Shown piece by piece: positions 16,669 to 24,937 of a stretch of 46,819 nucleotides of DNA. The stretch is from contig CALAIY010000014.1 of assembly GCA_937922595.1 (NCBI GenBank), positions 1-46,819 of the forward strand, read 5' to 3'. The notes below the pieces were generated by a model, which worked only from the letters and a program-made list of their open reading frames with translations, was not told where the DNA came from and searched no databases. The position numbers and the translations under genes are program-made. Source of the stretch: an uncultured Verrucomicrobiales bacterium. GTDB taxonomy: Bacteria; Verrucomicrobiota; Verrucomicrobiia; Verrucomicrobiales; DEV007. The first letter of the stretch is position 1. The number at the start of each line of letters is the position of its first letter.

Positions 16669-17588
16669 CTTGTGGTTTTTGCTGTTGTCTTCGATTTCGC
16701 TCTTGGGTGAAATTGGGTGTGCACGTTTTTGAGCGTTTTTTGATCGACGTGGGTGTAGACCTGTGTGGTCGCGATATCGGCGTGTCCGAGTAGCTCTTGG
16801 ATGACGCGGAGATCGGCACCGTTTTGTAGAAGGTGGGTGGCGAAGCTGTGTCGAAGAAGGTGTGGGTAGATGTGTTTTTTGATGCCGGCGTGGGTGGCGC
16901 GGTTTTTAAGGATCTGGCGAATGCGCTCGGGGGTGAGGCGTCTGCCATGGGCTCCGAGGAAGATGTGGGCGCTACTTTTCGGCTTCACGAGGGAGGGGCG
17001 CTCGGTGTCTAGGTAGTTGTTGAGAGATTCGAGGGCGGGGCGTCCGATGGGGAGGATGCGTGTTTTGTCGCCTTTGCCGGTGACGCGGAGGAAGCCGTTT
17101 TCGAGGTCTATTTCGTGGAGTTCGGCATTTACGAGTTCGGAGACTCGGAGGCCGGAGGCGTAGAGGAGTTCGGCGATGGCGCGATCGCGTTTCCCGAGGG
17201 GGAGTGCGGAATTGATGCTTTCGAGGAGTGTGCGTATGTCTTGCTCGTTGAGGGTTTCGGGTAGCGATTGTCCGGGGCGCGGTGCGAGGATGGCGTCGGA
17301 GGGGTCTTTGGGAAGGTGGCCTCGGGAGACAAGAAAGCGGCAGAAGATTTTGATCGCGATTACGTGTTCGCGGAGTGAGGAGGCGGCGAGGCCATCTTGC
17401 TGGCGGGTGTCCATGTAGCCCGAAATGGCGTCGGTGGTGATTGAGGTCACCGGTATTGAGGGTGTTTCGGCGGAGCTGAGTGCTTTTGTGAAGGCTTCAA
17501 GGCAGCCGCGAACGAGAAGTTGGTAATTCGTGGAGAGGCCGCGCTCGGTTGCGAGATAAAGGATAAAACCGTCGATTTCCCGTTGCAT
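16665..17588 (-). CDS. xerD: Tyrosine recombinase XerD-like
   Basis: A 307-residue site-specific recombinase of normal XerC/XerD length. Residues 1-95 are the SAM-like core-binding domain; the catalytic domain carries R148 (SGLRVSEL), K172 (TGKGDKTR), H243 and R246 (PHLLRHSFATHLL), H269 (LLGHADIATTQ) and the nucleophile Y278 (VYTH). XerC/D resolve chromosome dimers at dif with FtsK. The closing motif LGHADIATTQVYTHV fits the XerD side, but XerC versus XerD cannot be settled. ATG at 17588. It is convergent with, and shares its stop with, the upstream gene; its start is 39 bases from the divergent OB-fold gene. Confidence 0.93.
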   Translation of the reverse strand: MQREIDGFILYLATERGLSTNYQLLVRGCLEAFTKALSSAETPSIPVTSITTDAISGYMDTRQQDGLAASSLREHVIAIKIFCRFLVSRGHLPKDPSDAILAPRPGQSLPETLNEQDIRTLLESINSALPLGKRDRAIAELLYASGLRVSELVNAELHEIDLENGFLRVTGKGDKTRILPIGRPALESLNNYLDTERPSLVKPKSSAHIFLGAHGRRLTPERIRQILKNRATHAGIKKHIYPHLLRHSFATHLLQNGADLRVIQELLGHADIATTQVYTHVDQKTLKNVHTQFHPRAKSKTTAKTTS

Positions 17589-17627
17589 GATTTGGCGTTA
17601 AGGTGGGCTGTCTCACCTGCTCTCGCC

Positions 17628-18134
17628 ATGAAAAGCTTCATTCCTCTCCTGCTTGCTCTTTTTGTCTCCATCGGCCATGCGTCCGATCCGAAAATTCCGC
17701 GTGTCGCGGCTACCGATAGTGATGCGATTCGAAAATTGCTCGGCCAACGTGCTGTCGTTTTTGGGAATGTTCAGCGGACTAACGATTACAAAGGCAAGCT
17801 TACGTTCATCAATTTCCCAGGGCAGAAATTTTCAGTTGTGGTTTTCGCGAAAAATTACGACCGCTTCGAAAAGCCCCCCGCCGAGCTTCTTCGGGGTAAG
17901 CAGATCGAGATCATTGGGATTATCGCAGAGTATAAGGAGAATCTCCAAATTGTGCTGGAGTCCCCAGAGCAGCTTATCAAGGTCGAGGATCTTCCTGCGG
18001 AGGAGGCTCCCGAAAAACCGAATCCCAATCCCGGGGTGCCGGGGCAGGTGCCTGAAAAGCCAAAAAGGCCCTCCGAGGAAACTCCCTGCGATGCCCCGAA
18101 GGTGATTGATCCTGGGCAGTTTTTTGGCGAGTGA
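17628..18134 (+). CDS. Exported OB-fold protein
   Basis: A 168-residue protein. ATG 17628 gives a signal peptide MKSFIPLLLALFVSIGHASD. Residues about 30-115 (AVVFGNVQRTNDYKGKLTFI then ELLRGKQIEIIGIIAEYKENLQIVLE) have the strand pattern of an OB-fold like the tRNA_anti type, seen in secreted nucleases and in small stand-alone periplasmic proteins. The last 45 residues are Pro/Glu-rich and disordered. Function unknown; nucleic-acid or small-ligand binding in the periplasm is possible. The PagL-like gene follows 32 bases later on the same strand. Confidence 0.75.
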   Translation: MKSFIPLLLALFVSIGHASDPKIPRVAATDSDAIRKLLGQRAVVFGNVQRTNDYKGKLTFINFPGQKFSVVVFAKNYDRFEKPPAELLRGKQIEIIGIIAEYKENLQIVLESPEQLIKVEDLPAEEAPEKPNPNPGVPGQVPEKPKRPSEETPCDAPKVIDPGQFFGE

Positions 18135-18166
18135 CGGCTCGGAATCCCGTGTTAAAATCGCCAAAC

Positions 18167-18796
18167 ATGCGTTCGCCATTTTCCCGAATTATCGCTCTTG
18201 GATTTCTTCCTGGAGCCGCCCTCGCAGGCGAGCAACCTCCAGTTCTTGAGACGGTTCCCGTCGTTGAATCCACCTCCCTCGCCCCGTGGGAAAAGTCCTG
18301 GTGGGATCTCGAGAGTGGCGCGATTTTTCAATTTGGGAATAATACCCCGCTCGATTACACGCTCGTTCCCACGCAGATTTCCTGGCGCAGCCCCGGGCAT
18401 CTCAATTGGGGGTTTGATAATGGCATGCACCTCCACATCGGGATGCGAGCCAGCCTCATTGGTACCTGGGTCGTCGAAGGTCCGGAGAGTCATTACTTCG
18501 GCATCTCCGGTGGTGGCATCGCTGAACTCTGGTCCCCCGGCCAGACCTGGGCACTCTACTTTGGCTCCGGCGGTGGAGCGGGAGCCATCGACGCCTCCGG
18601 CGGAAACGGCGGTGGCCAGGGGCGAGACCTCACCTTCAATTGGTATCTTCATGCCGGCGTGCGCCGTGCGATTGGCGAAAATATCTCCCTTTTCGGGGGA
18701 GCGTTTTTCCAGCACATGTCGAATCGCGGTGCCACCGATCCCAATCCAGGGATCGACGCCGTAGGCTTCACTGCGGGGGTATCCGTCTCCTTCTAG
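18167..18796 (+). CDS. PagL-like lipid A deacylase (acyloxyacyl hydrolase family)
   Basis: A 209-residue outer-membrane beta-barrel protein. ATG 18167 gives the signal peptide MRSPFSRIIALGFLPGAALA. Alternating aromatic/hydrophobic strands rich in Gly follow, and the C-terminal signature QHMSN...NPGIDAVGF...VSVSF ends in phenylalanine as barrel proteins do. PagL removes the 3-O acyl chain of lipid A using a His-Ser-Glu triad. Here H183 and S185 match, but the residue 14 after the His, where Glu is expected, is D197. The enzyme may be active with Asp or be altered in activity. The stop shares CTAG with convergent bioF. Confidence 0.75.
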   Translation: MRSPFSRIIALGFLPGAALAGEQPPVLETVPVVESTSLAPWEKSWWDLESGAIFQFGNNTPLDYTLVPTQISWRSPGHLNWGFDNGMHLHIGMRASLIGTWVVEGPESHYFGISGGGIAELWSPGQTWALYFGSGGGAGAIDASGGNGGGQGRDLTFNWYLHAGVRRAIGENISLFGGAFFQHMSNRGATDPNPGIDAVGFTAGVSVSF

Positions 18797-19887
18797 CCCA
18801 GCGCTTTTTTCAGCGAATCGATCTCGGCTGCGGTGTGCGCGGCCGTCACCACCACCCGGAGTCGTGCCGTGCCTCGTGGCACCGTGGGATAGCGAATCGC
18901 CGCTACCAGATACCCCGCACTGAGCAGCTCCTTTGCCTTTTTGAGTGCAGCCGCATTTTCGCCCACAATCACTGGGCTGATGGGTGAATCCGCCTTCGGC
19001 GAAAACTGCCGCACGTTTCCCCAAAGTCGCTTCCGGATCGACGCGCCCTCCTCCGAATCGCACACCTCCACCGCCGCCATCGCGGCCGCCGCCATCGCCG
19101 GTGGAGGAGCGGTCGAATAGATGAAGCTCCGCGCTCGATTCACCAGCACATCCACCACCGAGCGACTCGCGCAAAGATACCCACCCGCGCCACCCAGCGC
19201 CTTGCTCAGCGTCCCCATTACTAGGGGGATCCGCGAGCCGAGACCGAGTTCCTCTACCCGTCCCGCGCCACGAGCGCCACGTGTCCCAGTCGCATGTGCC
19301 TCGTCCACCATAAGTAGCGCCCCATACTCCTCACAAGTCTCGGCGATCTCTTCCAGCGGAGCGACATCTCCATCCATACTAAAAACGGCCTCCGTCACCA
19401 CTAAGACCCGCGCATCCCGCGAAACCATCCCTCGCACCTTCGTTAGCAAATCCCGTAATCGGTCTACATCATTGTGTCGATAAGTCCGCAAAGTCGCCCC
19501 CGAAAGCCGCGCCCCATCAATCAGACTCGCATGGCACCACTTATCCATCACCACCACATCTCCCTTCGAAAGTAATCCAGAAAGCGTGCCCACCGCCGCC
19601 GCATATCCACTCGAAAAAGTAAGGCAAGCCTCAGCCCCCTTCCACTCCGCCAGTCGTTCCTCCAGCGCCAAATGCGGCACTAAAGTCCCACACACCAGCC
19701 TCGACGCCCGGCTCCCAGTTCCATACTTCTCCACCGCCTCCACCGCCGCAGCCTTCAGCTCCTCGTGCCGCGAAAGTCCTAAATAATCATTCGAAGAAAA
19801 ATCCACCACCCCTTCGGGAAACGTCCGCACCCCACGCAAAAGATCCGCCTCCCGCAACCCCTCCAACTCTTCCGAAAACCCCCGCAT
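18793..19887 (-). CDS. bioF: 8-amino-7-oxononanoate synthase or related alpha-oxoamine synthase
   Basis: A 364-residue fold-type I PLP enzyme. It has FSSNDYLGLS at 30-39, GTGSRASRLVCGT, the catalytic-base region HA(S), VVTEAVFSMDGD, cofactor-binding DEAH at 195-198, and the Schiff-base lysine K229 in GTLSKALGG. These are the features of BioF, which condenses pimeloyl-ACP with alanine in biotin synthesis. The related KBL, ALAS and SPT enzymes share the fold, so exact substrate is inferred. ATG 19887 is 2 bases after the upstream carboxypeptidase stop, indicating an operon. No other bio genes are present. The coding strand is G-rich. Confidence 0.88.
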   Translation of the reverse strand: MRGFSEELEGLREADLLRGVRTFPEGVVDFSSNDYLGLSRHEELKAAAVEAVEKYGTGSRASRLVCGTLVPHLALEERLAEWKGAEACLTFSSGYAAAVGTLSGLLSKGDVVVMDKWCHASLIDGARLSGATLRTYRHNDVDRLRDLLTKVRGMVSRDARVLVVTEAVFSMDGDVAPLEEIAETCEEYGALLMVDEAHATGTRGARGAGRVEELGLGSRIPLVMGTLSKALGGAGGYLCASRSVVDVLVNRARSFIYSTAPPPAMAAAAMAAVEVCDSEEGASIRKRLWGNVRQFSPKADSPISPVIVGENAAALKKAKELLSAGYLVAAIRYPTVPRGTARLRVVVTAAHTAAEIDSLKKALG

Positions 19888-19889
19888 CA

Positions 19890-20759
19890 CTAATATCCAA
19901 GATAAGGCGGAATCGCCAACCCATACTCCAGCAACTGCCGCGAATCCCCCCACACCCGCTCCGGCGTACTCTTCAGGCACACCGAAATCACCGCCCGCGC
20001 CCCCCGATTAGCACTCGCCACCAAGCACCGCCCCGCCCGCCGCGTGTACCCCGTCTTCATCCCATCACACCCCGGTAAACGTCCCAGCAACTTATTCGTA
20101 TTATAAAGATTCCGCGTCCGCCCATCATTAAACTCAAATTTAAACTGCCGCGTCGTAATCATCTCCCGCACCTCCGCCAGCGCATACGCCGCCCGTGCCG
20201 CCTTCGCCATATCCCGTGCCGTCGAATGCTGCCCCGTCATCGGAAGGCCCGAAGCCGTCTTGAAAAGCGAATCATTCATCCCCAAGTGCCGTGCCCGAAG
20301 CGTCATCAGCTGCGCAAACGCCTCCTCACTCCCTGAAAGATTTCGCCCAATACACCGCGCCAGATCATTCCCACTCTTCACCAAAAGCGCCCGCACCAAG
20401 CCCTCCAGCACATACCTCTCCCCCGCCTTAATTCCCACCCGAGTCGGCTCCGCATTCGCATCCACCTGCTCCACCCCCACCTCTGAAAAAAGCCTCCCAC
20501 TCTCCACCGCCAAAAGCGCCGTGATCAATTTCTGCGTACTCGCCACCGGGCGCCGAGCATCCGCATTCTTCTCAAAAAGCACCTCACCCGTATACGCATC
20601 CACCAAAATTGCACTCTCCGCCGAAAGCGCCCCAGCATTCGGTGGAGTAGCCCCGCGCGCCACCGGAGCCAGTCCCCCAGCAATCAGCCCCAACGCCGCC
20701 CGACGGGACAACGCAGGAGATCGGAAATCAAAACTCGGAGATGAAAAACGCGCGCTCAA
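19890..20759 (-). CDS. D-alanyl-D-alanine carboxypeptidase (S11 family)
   Basis: A 289-residue penicillin-binding protein of the DacA type. Catalytic motifs: STQK (S74-K77), SGN at 129-131 and KTG at 235-237. The N terminus has SRRAALGLIAGGLAP, a possible twin-arginine export signal. It stops about 50 residues after KTG, so it lacks the C-terminal PBP5 domain and membrane anchor and may be soluble in the periplasm. There is no ATG; TTG at 20759 is chosen because AGGAGG lies just upstream with good spacing. It trims the terminal D-Ala from peptidoglycan pentapeptides. It is translationally close to bioF. Confidence 0.9.
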   Translation of the reverse strand: MSARFSSPSFDFRSPALSRRAALGLIAGGLAPVARGATPPNAGALSAESAILVDAYTGEVLFEKNADARRPVASTQKLITALLAVESGRLFSEVGVEQVDANAEPTRVGIKAGERYVLEGLVRALLVKSGNDLARCIGRNLSGSEEAFAQLMTLRARHLGMNDSLFKTASGLPMTGQHSTARDMAKAARAAYALAEVREMITTRQFKFEFNDGRTRNLYNTNKLLGRLPGCDGMKTGYTRRAGRCLVASANRGARAVISVCLKSTPERVWGDSRQLLEYGLAIPPYLGY

Positions 20760-20815
20760 GCCCCCCTCCTAGCCCCAAAGAGCAAGCTTGAAAATGGGAT
20801 ATTAGAAATTCGCCC

Positions 20816-21532
20816 TCACTCCCCACCCTTCAGTTCCTCCTCCACCAAAGGATCCGCCTCCGTCCCCAGCTCCCGCGCCTTCTTATAATGCCGCCGCGCC
20901 AGCTCCCGAGCCGGCGGCTGCCGCTCCAGATACATTAGCGCCAAATTAAAATGCGCCTCCGCATACCTCGGAGCCACATCGATCGCCTTCTGCAGCTCCA
21001 TCTCCGCCGCATTCGTCCACCCCCGCGCCTTCGCCACCACCGCCAGATAATTATGCGCCTGCGCATTCCTCGGATCAATCGCAAGCGCCCGAGTCAGCGC
21101 AGACACCGCAAGATCCAATTGCTCCCCCTGATAATACAAAAGCCCCAGCGTCGTCCAGCACGCCCCCAAATTCGGCTTCAGGGAAACAGCCTTCTCCAAA
21201 AGCTCCCGCGCCCTCCCCACATTATCCGTCTGAAATTCCACAATCCCCAAATTCGCCATCGCCAGCGCATTATCCGGCTCCGCCTCCAGCATCTCCCCAT
21301 ACGCCGCCCGCGCCGCCACCCAATCCTGCTTCGAAATCGCCCGCGCCGCCTTCTTCGAAAGCTCCGTAGTAGCCTCCGGCAGCTTCCCCGCCCCCTCATC
21401 AGCCACCCCAGCGCCCACCGGCTTCTGCGCCCAAAGCGCACCCGCCACCCCAAACACACTTACAGCTAGTAGAATCAATTTCACCCCGCGCACTACTTCA
21501 AGAAAAACGCTTGCGCAAACCCCATCATTCAT
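20816..21532 (-). CDS. Exported TPR protein
   Basis: A 238-residue protein. ATG 21532 lies before a hydrophobic stretch (GVKLILLAVSVFGVAGALWAQ), a likely signal peptide or anchor. From about residue 65 there are four to five tetratricopeptide repeats (for example AYGEMLEAEPDNALAMANLG, ALAIDPRNAQAHNYLAVVA, AIDVAPRYAEAHFNLALMYL). TPRs mediate protein contacts. The start lies only 30 bases from divergent lexA and 5 bases from the LexA palindrome, so its promoter, if this start is right, overlaps the operator and it might be SOS-influenced. A start further in (a GTG before KLILL) is possible. Confidence 0.82.
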   Translation of the reverse strand: MNDGVCASVFLEVVRGVKLILLAVSVFGVAGALWAQKPVGAGVADEGAGKLPEATTELSKKAARAISKQDWVAARAAYGEMLEAEPDNALAMANLGIVEFQTDNVGRARELLEKAVSLKPNLGACWTTLGLLYYQGEQLDLAVSALTRALAIDPRNAQAHNYLAVVAKARGWTNAAEMELQKAIDVAPRYAEAHFNLALMYLERQPPARELARRHYKKARELGTEADPLVEEELKGGE

Positions 21533-21537
21533 GTGAA

Positions 21538-21551
21538 TGTTCCTAAGAACA
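21538..21551. promoter_or_regulatory. LexA operator of lexA
   Basis: TGTTCCTAAGAACA, a perfect TGTTC-N4-GAACA palindrome, ends 11 bases before the lexA ATG. From memory this is the operator form reported for Verrucomicrobia LexA. It implies autoregulation and lies in the 30-base divergent gap with the TPR gene. Confidence 0.85.
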
Positions 21552-21562
21552 CCCATACTCAC

Positions 21563-22180
21563 ATGCTCACCGACCGCCAACAACAGCTCTACGACTTCCT
21601 CAAAAAATTCCAACGCGAGACCGGCGTCATGCCCTCCACCCGCGAAATCCAGGAATACTTCGGCTTCGCCTCCCAGACCGCCGCCATGAGCCACCTCAAA
21701 GCCCTCGAGCGCAAAGGCGTCATCATCCGAATGCCCGGCAAAGCCCGCGCCGTCACCTTCCCTGAAGACCTCGACCGCCCCGAACTTGTCGACATCCCAA
21801 TCTATGGCTCCATCGCAGCCGGCCTCGGTGAAATGGTAGAAGAAGACCGCTCCGGCGTCCTCTCCATCGACGCAAACTCCATCGGCCTCAGCGGCAAAGC
21901 CAAAACCTTCGCCCTCAAAGTCCGCGGCGACTCCATGATCGACGCCGCCATCCTCGACGGCGACCACGTCATCCTAGAGCGAAAAGAAGCCCGCCACGGC
22001 GACGTCGTAGCCGCCCTCATCGACGACGAGACCACCCTGAAGCGCTTCATCCAAAAAGGCCGCGGCACCTACCTAAAAGCCGAAAACGAAGACTACCCCG
22101 ACCTCATCCCCGTCCGCGAACTCACCATCCAAGGAGTCATGGTAGGCCTCCTAAGATGTCACAACGGCGGCCGGGTGTAA
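21563..22180 (+). CDS. lexA: LexA repressor
   Basis: A 205-residue LexA of standard length. ATG 21563 (MLTDRQQQLYDFL) gives the canonical N terminus; a GTG at 21533 would run through the operator. Residues 1-65 are the winged helix (MPSTREIQEYFGFAS, TAAMSHLKALERKG). The self-cleavage bond is A86-G87 in SIAAGLGE, the nucleophile is S124 (VRGDSMID), and the general base is K160 (TTLKRFI). RecA filaments on damaged DNA trigger cleavage and release of SOS promoters. A matching palindrome is found upstream of a 47-residue protein at 38.8 kb. Confidence 0.97.
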   Translation: MLTDRQQQLYDFLKKFQRETGVMPSTREIQEYFGFASQTAAMSHLKALERKGVIIRMPGKARAVTFPEDLDRPELVDIPIYGSIAAGLGEMVEEDRSGVLSIDANSIGLSGKAKTFALKVRGDSMIDAAILDGDHVILERKEARHGDVVAALIDDETTLKRFIQKGRGTYLKAENEDYPDLIPVRELTIQGVMVGLLRCHNGGRV

Positions 22181-22309
22181 GTAAGGAATATCAAAAGGGA
22201 AAGGTGGAATGAAGATTGGTCGGGTTTCGTGATTACATAAAAAAACTCTGCTTGAAAGGGGGGGCGTGAGGATTGCTGAATATACTTATATTAATCACAA
22301 TAGGCGTAT

Positions 22310-22450
22310 ATAAAAATGCGGAGAGCCCGTGTCTATTCGAAAACTAATTGGAGAGCTCTCTACACCGATGGTCGTGTAGTGTGAATTGTAATCGGGAAAT
22401 TTCAGGGATCCGGTTGTGCCGGGTGCAGTTCGCAGAGCTTGCGAAAAAGG
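22310..22450 (+). ncRNA. Hairpin-rich intergenic segment, candidate structured RNA
   Basis: Within the 419-base gene-free interval 22181-22599 there are four closely packed self-complementary elements: GAGAGCTCTC (22351-22360), CTACAC/GTGTAG (22360-22379), CCGG/CCGG (22410-22422) and TTCGCA/TGCGAA (22429-22445). An AT-rich stretch with TATATAA (22308-22314) lies just upstream and could be a promoter. Strand, ends and function are unknown; it matches no RNA family I recognise. It might also be the leader of the DUF420 gene. Nothing else in the interval is supported. Confidence 0.25.
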
Positions 22451-22599
22451 CGGGGGCTATTGAAAGCACAGACATTTAGGAATCGTCTCTAAAATACCCT
22501 AGAATTCAAACGAAAATATAGTAATTATAATTATGGGATGAAGTGAGGAAATGTGAATTTGCTGTTTTCTCAAAGCGCGCTCGGGCGTAATGCGAGGCC

Positions 22600-23181
22600 A
22601 TGTCTGTCCCAAGCTCTACCGACCGCGCCACCTGGCTTCAGCTTCCTGCTAAAGATGCGCTTGCGCGAAAACTCCGCATTGCCGCTTGGTTCGTTTCTGC
22701 GGTGGTGCTCGCGCTTGTCGGCGTCATGCAGCGCATTCGAATTCCGCTTCCGGAAGATGTGAGCCTTGCGTTTCTCCCGCCGTTTCATGCTGGGGTAAAT
22801 GCTCTTGGGGCCATCGTCTTGATCCTTGCGCTGATTTTTATTAAGCAGGGGAAGGTGAGGCTACATCGGGCAATGATGTTTGCCGCCATGGGGCTCAGCG
22901 TTCTCTTTCTTTTATCTTACGTCGCCTATCACCTGACGAGTGATCCCACGAAATACGAGGGTGTGGGCGCGATGCGCACCGTTTATTTCACCCTCCTGAT
23001 TACCCACATCATCTCGGCTGCGGTGAGCTTTCCGTTTATCCTGTTCACCTTCATCGCCGGATTCACGAATCAATTTTCTCGCCATCGCAAGCTTGCTCGC
23101 TGGGTCTTTCCTCTCTGGCTTTACGTCGCGGTGACGGGGCCCGCTTGCTACCTCATTCTGCGTCCCTACTACGGCACCTGA
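22600..23181 (+). CDS. DUF420 family membrane protein
   Basis: A 193-residue integral membrane protein with five hydrophobic helices (about 28-46, 62-82, 93-113, 129-152, 167-187). Conserved histidines sit near the helix ends: FHAGVN, LHRAMM, AYHLT, ITHI and RHRKLARW, the pattern of DUF420 (YozB/CtaM-like) proteins, which are linked to heme-copper oxidase maturation or heme handling. No oxidase genes are adjacent here, so that role is only from family knowledge. ATG 22600. Confidence 0.82.
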   Translation: MSVPSSTDRATWLQLPAKDALARKLRIAAWFVSAVVLALVGVMQRIRIPLPEDVSLAFLPPFHAGVNALGAIVLILALIFIKQGKVRLHRAMMFAAMGLSVLFLLSYVAYHLTSDPTKYEGVGAMRTVYFTLLITHIISAAVSFPFILFTFIAGFTNQFSRHRKLARWVFPLWLYVAVTGPACYLILRPYYGT

Positions 23182-23257
23182 AGATTGCGGGAACCGGCTG
23201 GTTCGCTATAGGTCTCGGACGAGAATATTCATTTTCTCAACCCCCTCATTTCGCTCC

Positions 23258-24934
23258 ATGTCTGCTTCCTACACCATCGGCGTCGATTACGGCACCAATT
23301 CCGTCCGCGCCATCGTCGTTCGCACCTCTGATGGTGCTGAGCTCTCGGCTCACGTCTTCGATTATCCCAGCGGCCATCAGGGGATTATCACCAATCCCAC
23401 GGATCACAACGTCGCCCGCCAACATCCTGGCGATTATCTCACTGGTGTGGAAACGGCCGTTACCCATGCGATCACAGCAGCCAGCTCGGCAGACTCCGAA
23501 TTTTCGGCCGATAAGGTGATCGGGCTCGGTGTCGATTCCACCGGCTCCAGCCCCATTCCGGTGGATGAGAAGAATCACCCGCTCGCCCTCACCGAAGCCT
23601 TCGCGGGCAATCCCAATGCTGAATGCTGGCTTTGGAAAGACCACACTTCGGTGGCGGAAGCGGATAAAGTCACCGCGCTCGCAGCTGAGCACCGTCCGCA
23701 ATATCTTGCCAAATGTGGCGGCATTTATTCCTCTGAGTGGTTTTGGGCAAAAGTGTGGCACTGCCTGAATGTCGATCAGGAAGTCTTCGACGCGGCTTAC
23801 AGCTGGGTCGAGCTCTGCGATTTCATCCCGGCTGTTCTCTGCGGCGTGACCGATCCCAAAGCTGTGAAGCGTGGCATCTGTGCCGCCGGACACAAAGCCC
23901 TCTACGCTGATGAATGGGGCGGTTTACCCGATAAAGAATTCCTCAGCCTCCTCGATCCCAAGCTCGCCGATCTCCGTGATCGTCTCTACGAGAAAGCGCA
24001 TGACGCCTCCGAGGAAGCCGGAAAGCTCTGCCCCACCTGGGCTGCAAAACTCGGGCTTCCCGAAGGGATTCCTATCGCCATTGGTGAATTCGATGTGCAT
24101 TACGGAGCCATTGGCTGCGGTGTGGATGAAGGCACTCTTGTGAAAGTCATTGGCACTTCCACCTGTGATTGCTGCGTCGTCAAAGCAGATAAAGAAGTCG
24201 CTGATATTCCTGGCATCTGCGGAATTGTGAAGGGAGCCATCCTTCCTGGCTATTACGGGATCGAAGCCGGTCAGTCCGCCGTAGGTGATATCTTCAAATG
24301 GTGGGTCGAAGTCGTGTGCCAAGGAAACGATTCCCTCCATGGGACCCTCACGGATGAAATGGGCTCCTTAAAGCCTGGAGCCACCGGACTCCTCGCCCTT
24401 GATTGGAACAACGGAAACCGCACCATCCTCGTCGATCAGCGCCTTACCGGGCTCACCCTCGGCACCACTCTTCACACCTCACGAGCCGAAATGTATCGCG
24501 CCCTTGTTGAAGCCACCGCTTACGGAGCCCGTGCCATCATCGAGCGGATCAAAGAACATGGCGTCCCCATCCAGCGCATCGTCTGCTCTGGTGGCATCGC
24601 GGAGAAAAATCCCGTGCTCATGCAAATCTACGCCGACGTCACCGGCTGCGAAATGCTTGTCTCCCGCTCCTCCCAGGCTTGTGCTCTTGGCTCTGCTATC
24701 TCCGCTGCTGTCCTCGCTGGTGCCCACTCTGATTTCGCCTCCGCCCAGGCCGCTATGACCGGCACCAAAGAAGGGGTTTCCTTCCGCCCCATCGCGGAAA
24801 ATCAGGCTACTTACGAAAAGCTTTACGGCCTCTACAAGCAAGTTCACGACGCCTTCGGGGGAGTCGATCGCTCCGCTGACCTCGCCAACGTCATGAAAGA
24901 CCTCCTCGAAATCAAAGCCGGGGCACAATCTTAG
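23258..24934 (+). CDS. araB: Ribulokinase
   Basis: A 558-residue FGGY-type carbohydrate kinase, the usual length for AraB. It starts IGVDYGTNSVRAIVVRTSDG (phosphate 1 motif), contains GVDSTGSSPIPVD, and ends with the adenosine-motif region RIVCSGGIAEKNPVLMQIYADV. The substrate-side segment GEFDVHYGAIGCGVDEG matches ribulokinases. It phosphorylates L-ribulose to L-ribulose 5-phosphate. araA and araD are not adjacent; the next gene, 3 bases downstream, is a HAD phosphatase, so the two are cotranscribed. Confidence 0.93.
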   Translation: MSASYTIGVDYGTNSVRAIVVRTSDGAELSAHVFDYPSGHQGIITNPTDHNVARQHPGDYLTGVETAVTHAITAASSADSEFSADKVIGLGVDSTGSSPIPVDEKNHPLALTEAFAGNPNAECWLWKDHTSVAEADKVTALAAEHRPQYLAKCGGIYSSEWFWAKVWHCLNVDQEVFDAAYSWVELCDFIPAVLCGVTDPKAVKRGICAAGHKALYADEWGGLPDKEFLSLLDPKLADLRDRLYEKAHDASEEAGKLCPTWAAKLGLPEGIPIAIGEFDVHYGAIGCGVDEGTLVKVIGTSTCDCCVVKADKEVADIPGICGIVKGAILPGYYGIEAGQSAVGDIFKWWVEVVCQGNDSLHGTLTDEMGSLKPGATGLLALDWNNGNRTILVDQRLTGLTLGTTLHTSRAEMYRALVEATAYGARAIIERIKEHGVPIQRIVCSGGIAEKNPVLMQIYADVTGCEMLVSRSSQACALGSAISAAVLAGAHSDFASAQAAMTGTKEGVSFRPIAENQATYEKLYGLYKQVHDAFGGVDRSADLANVMKDLLEIKAGAQS

Positions 24935-24937
24935 CGC

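Noticed and set aside
18152-19174. Long minus-strand frame across the PagL-like gene and into bioF
   Set aside because: It overlaps two well-supported genes in other frames and has low-complexity Gly/Arg composition.
21533-21967. N-terminal extension of the TPR gene into lexA
   Set aside because: The extension is antisense to lexA and would run through its operator; ATG 21532 with a following hydrophobic signal is more plausible.
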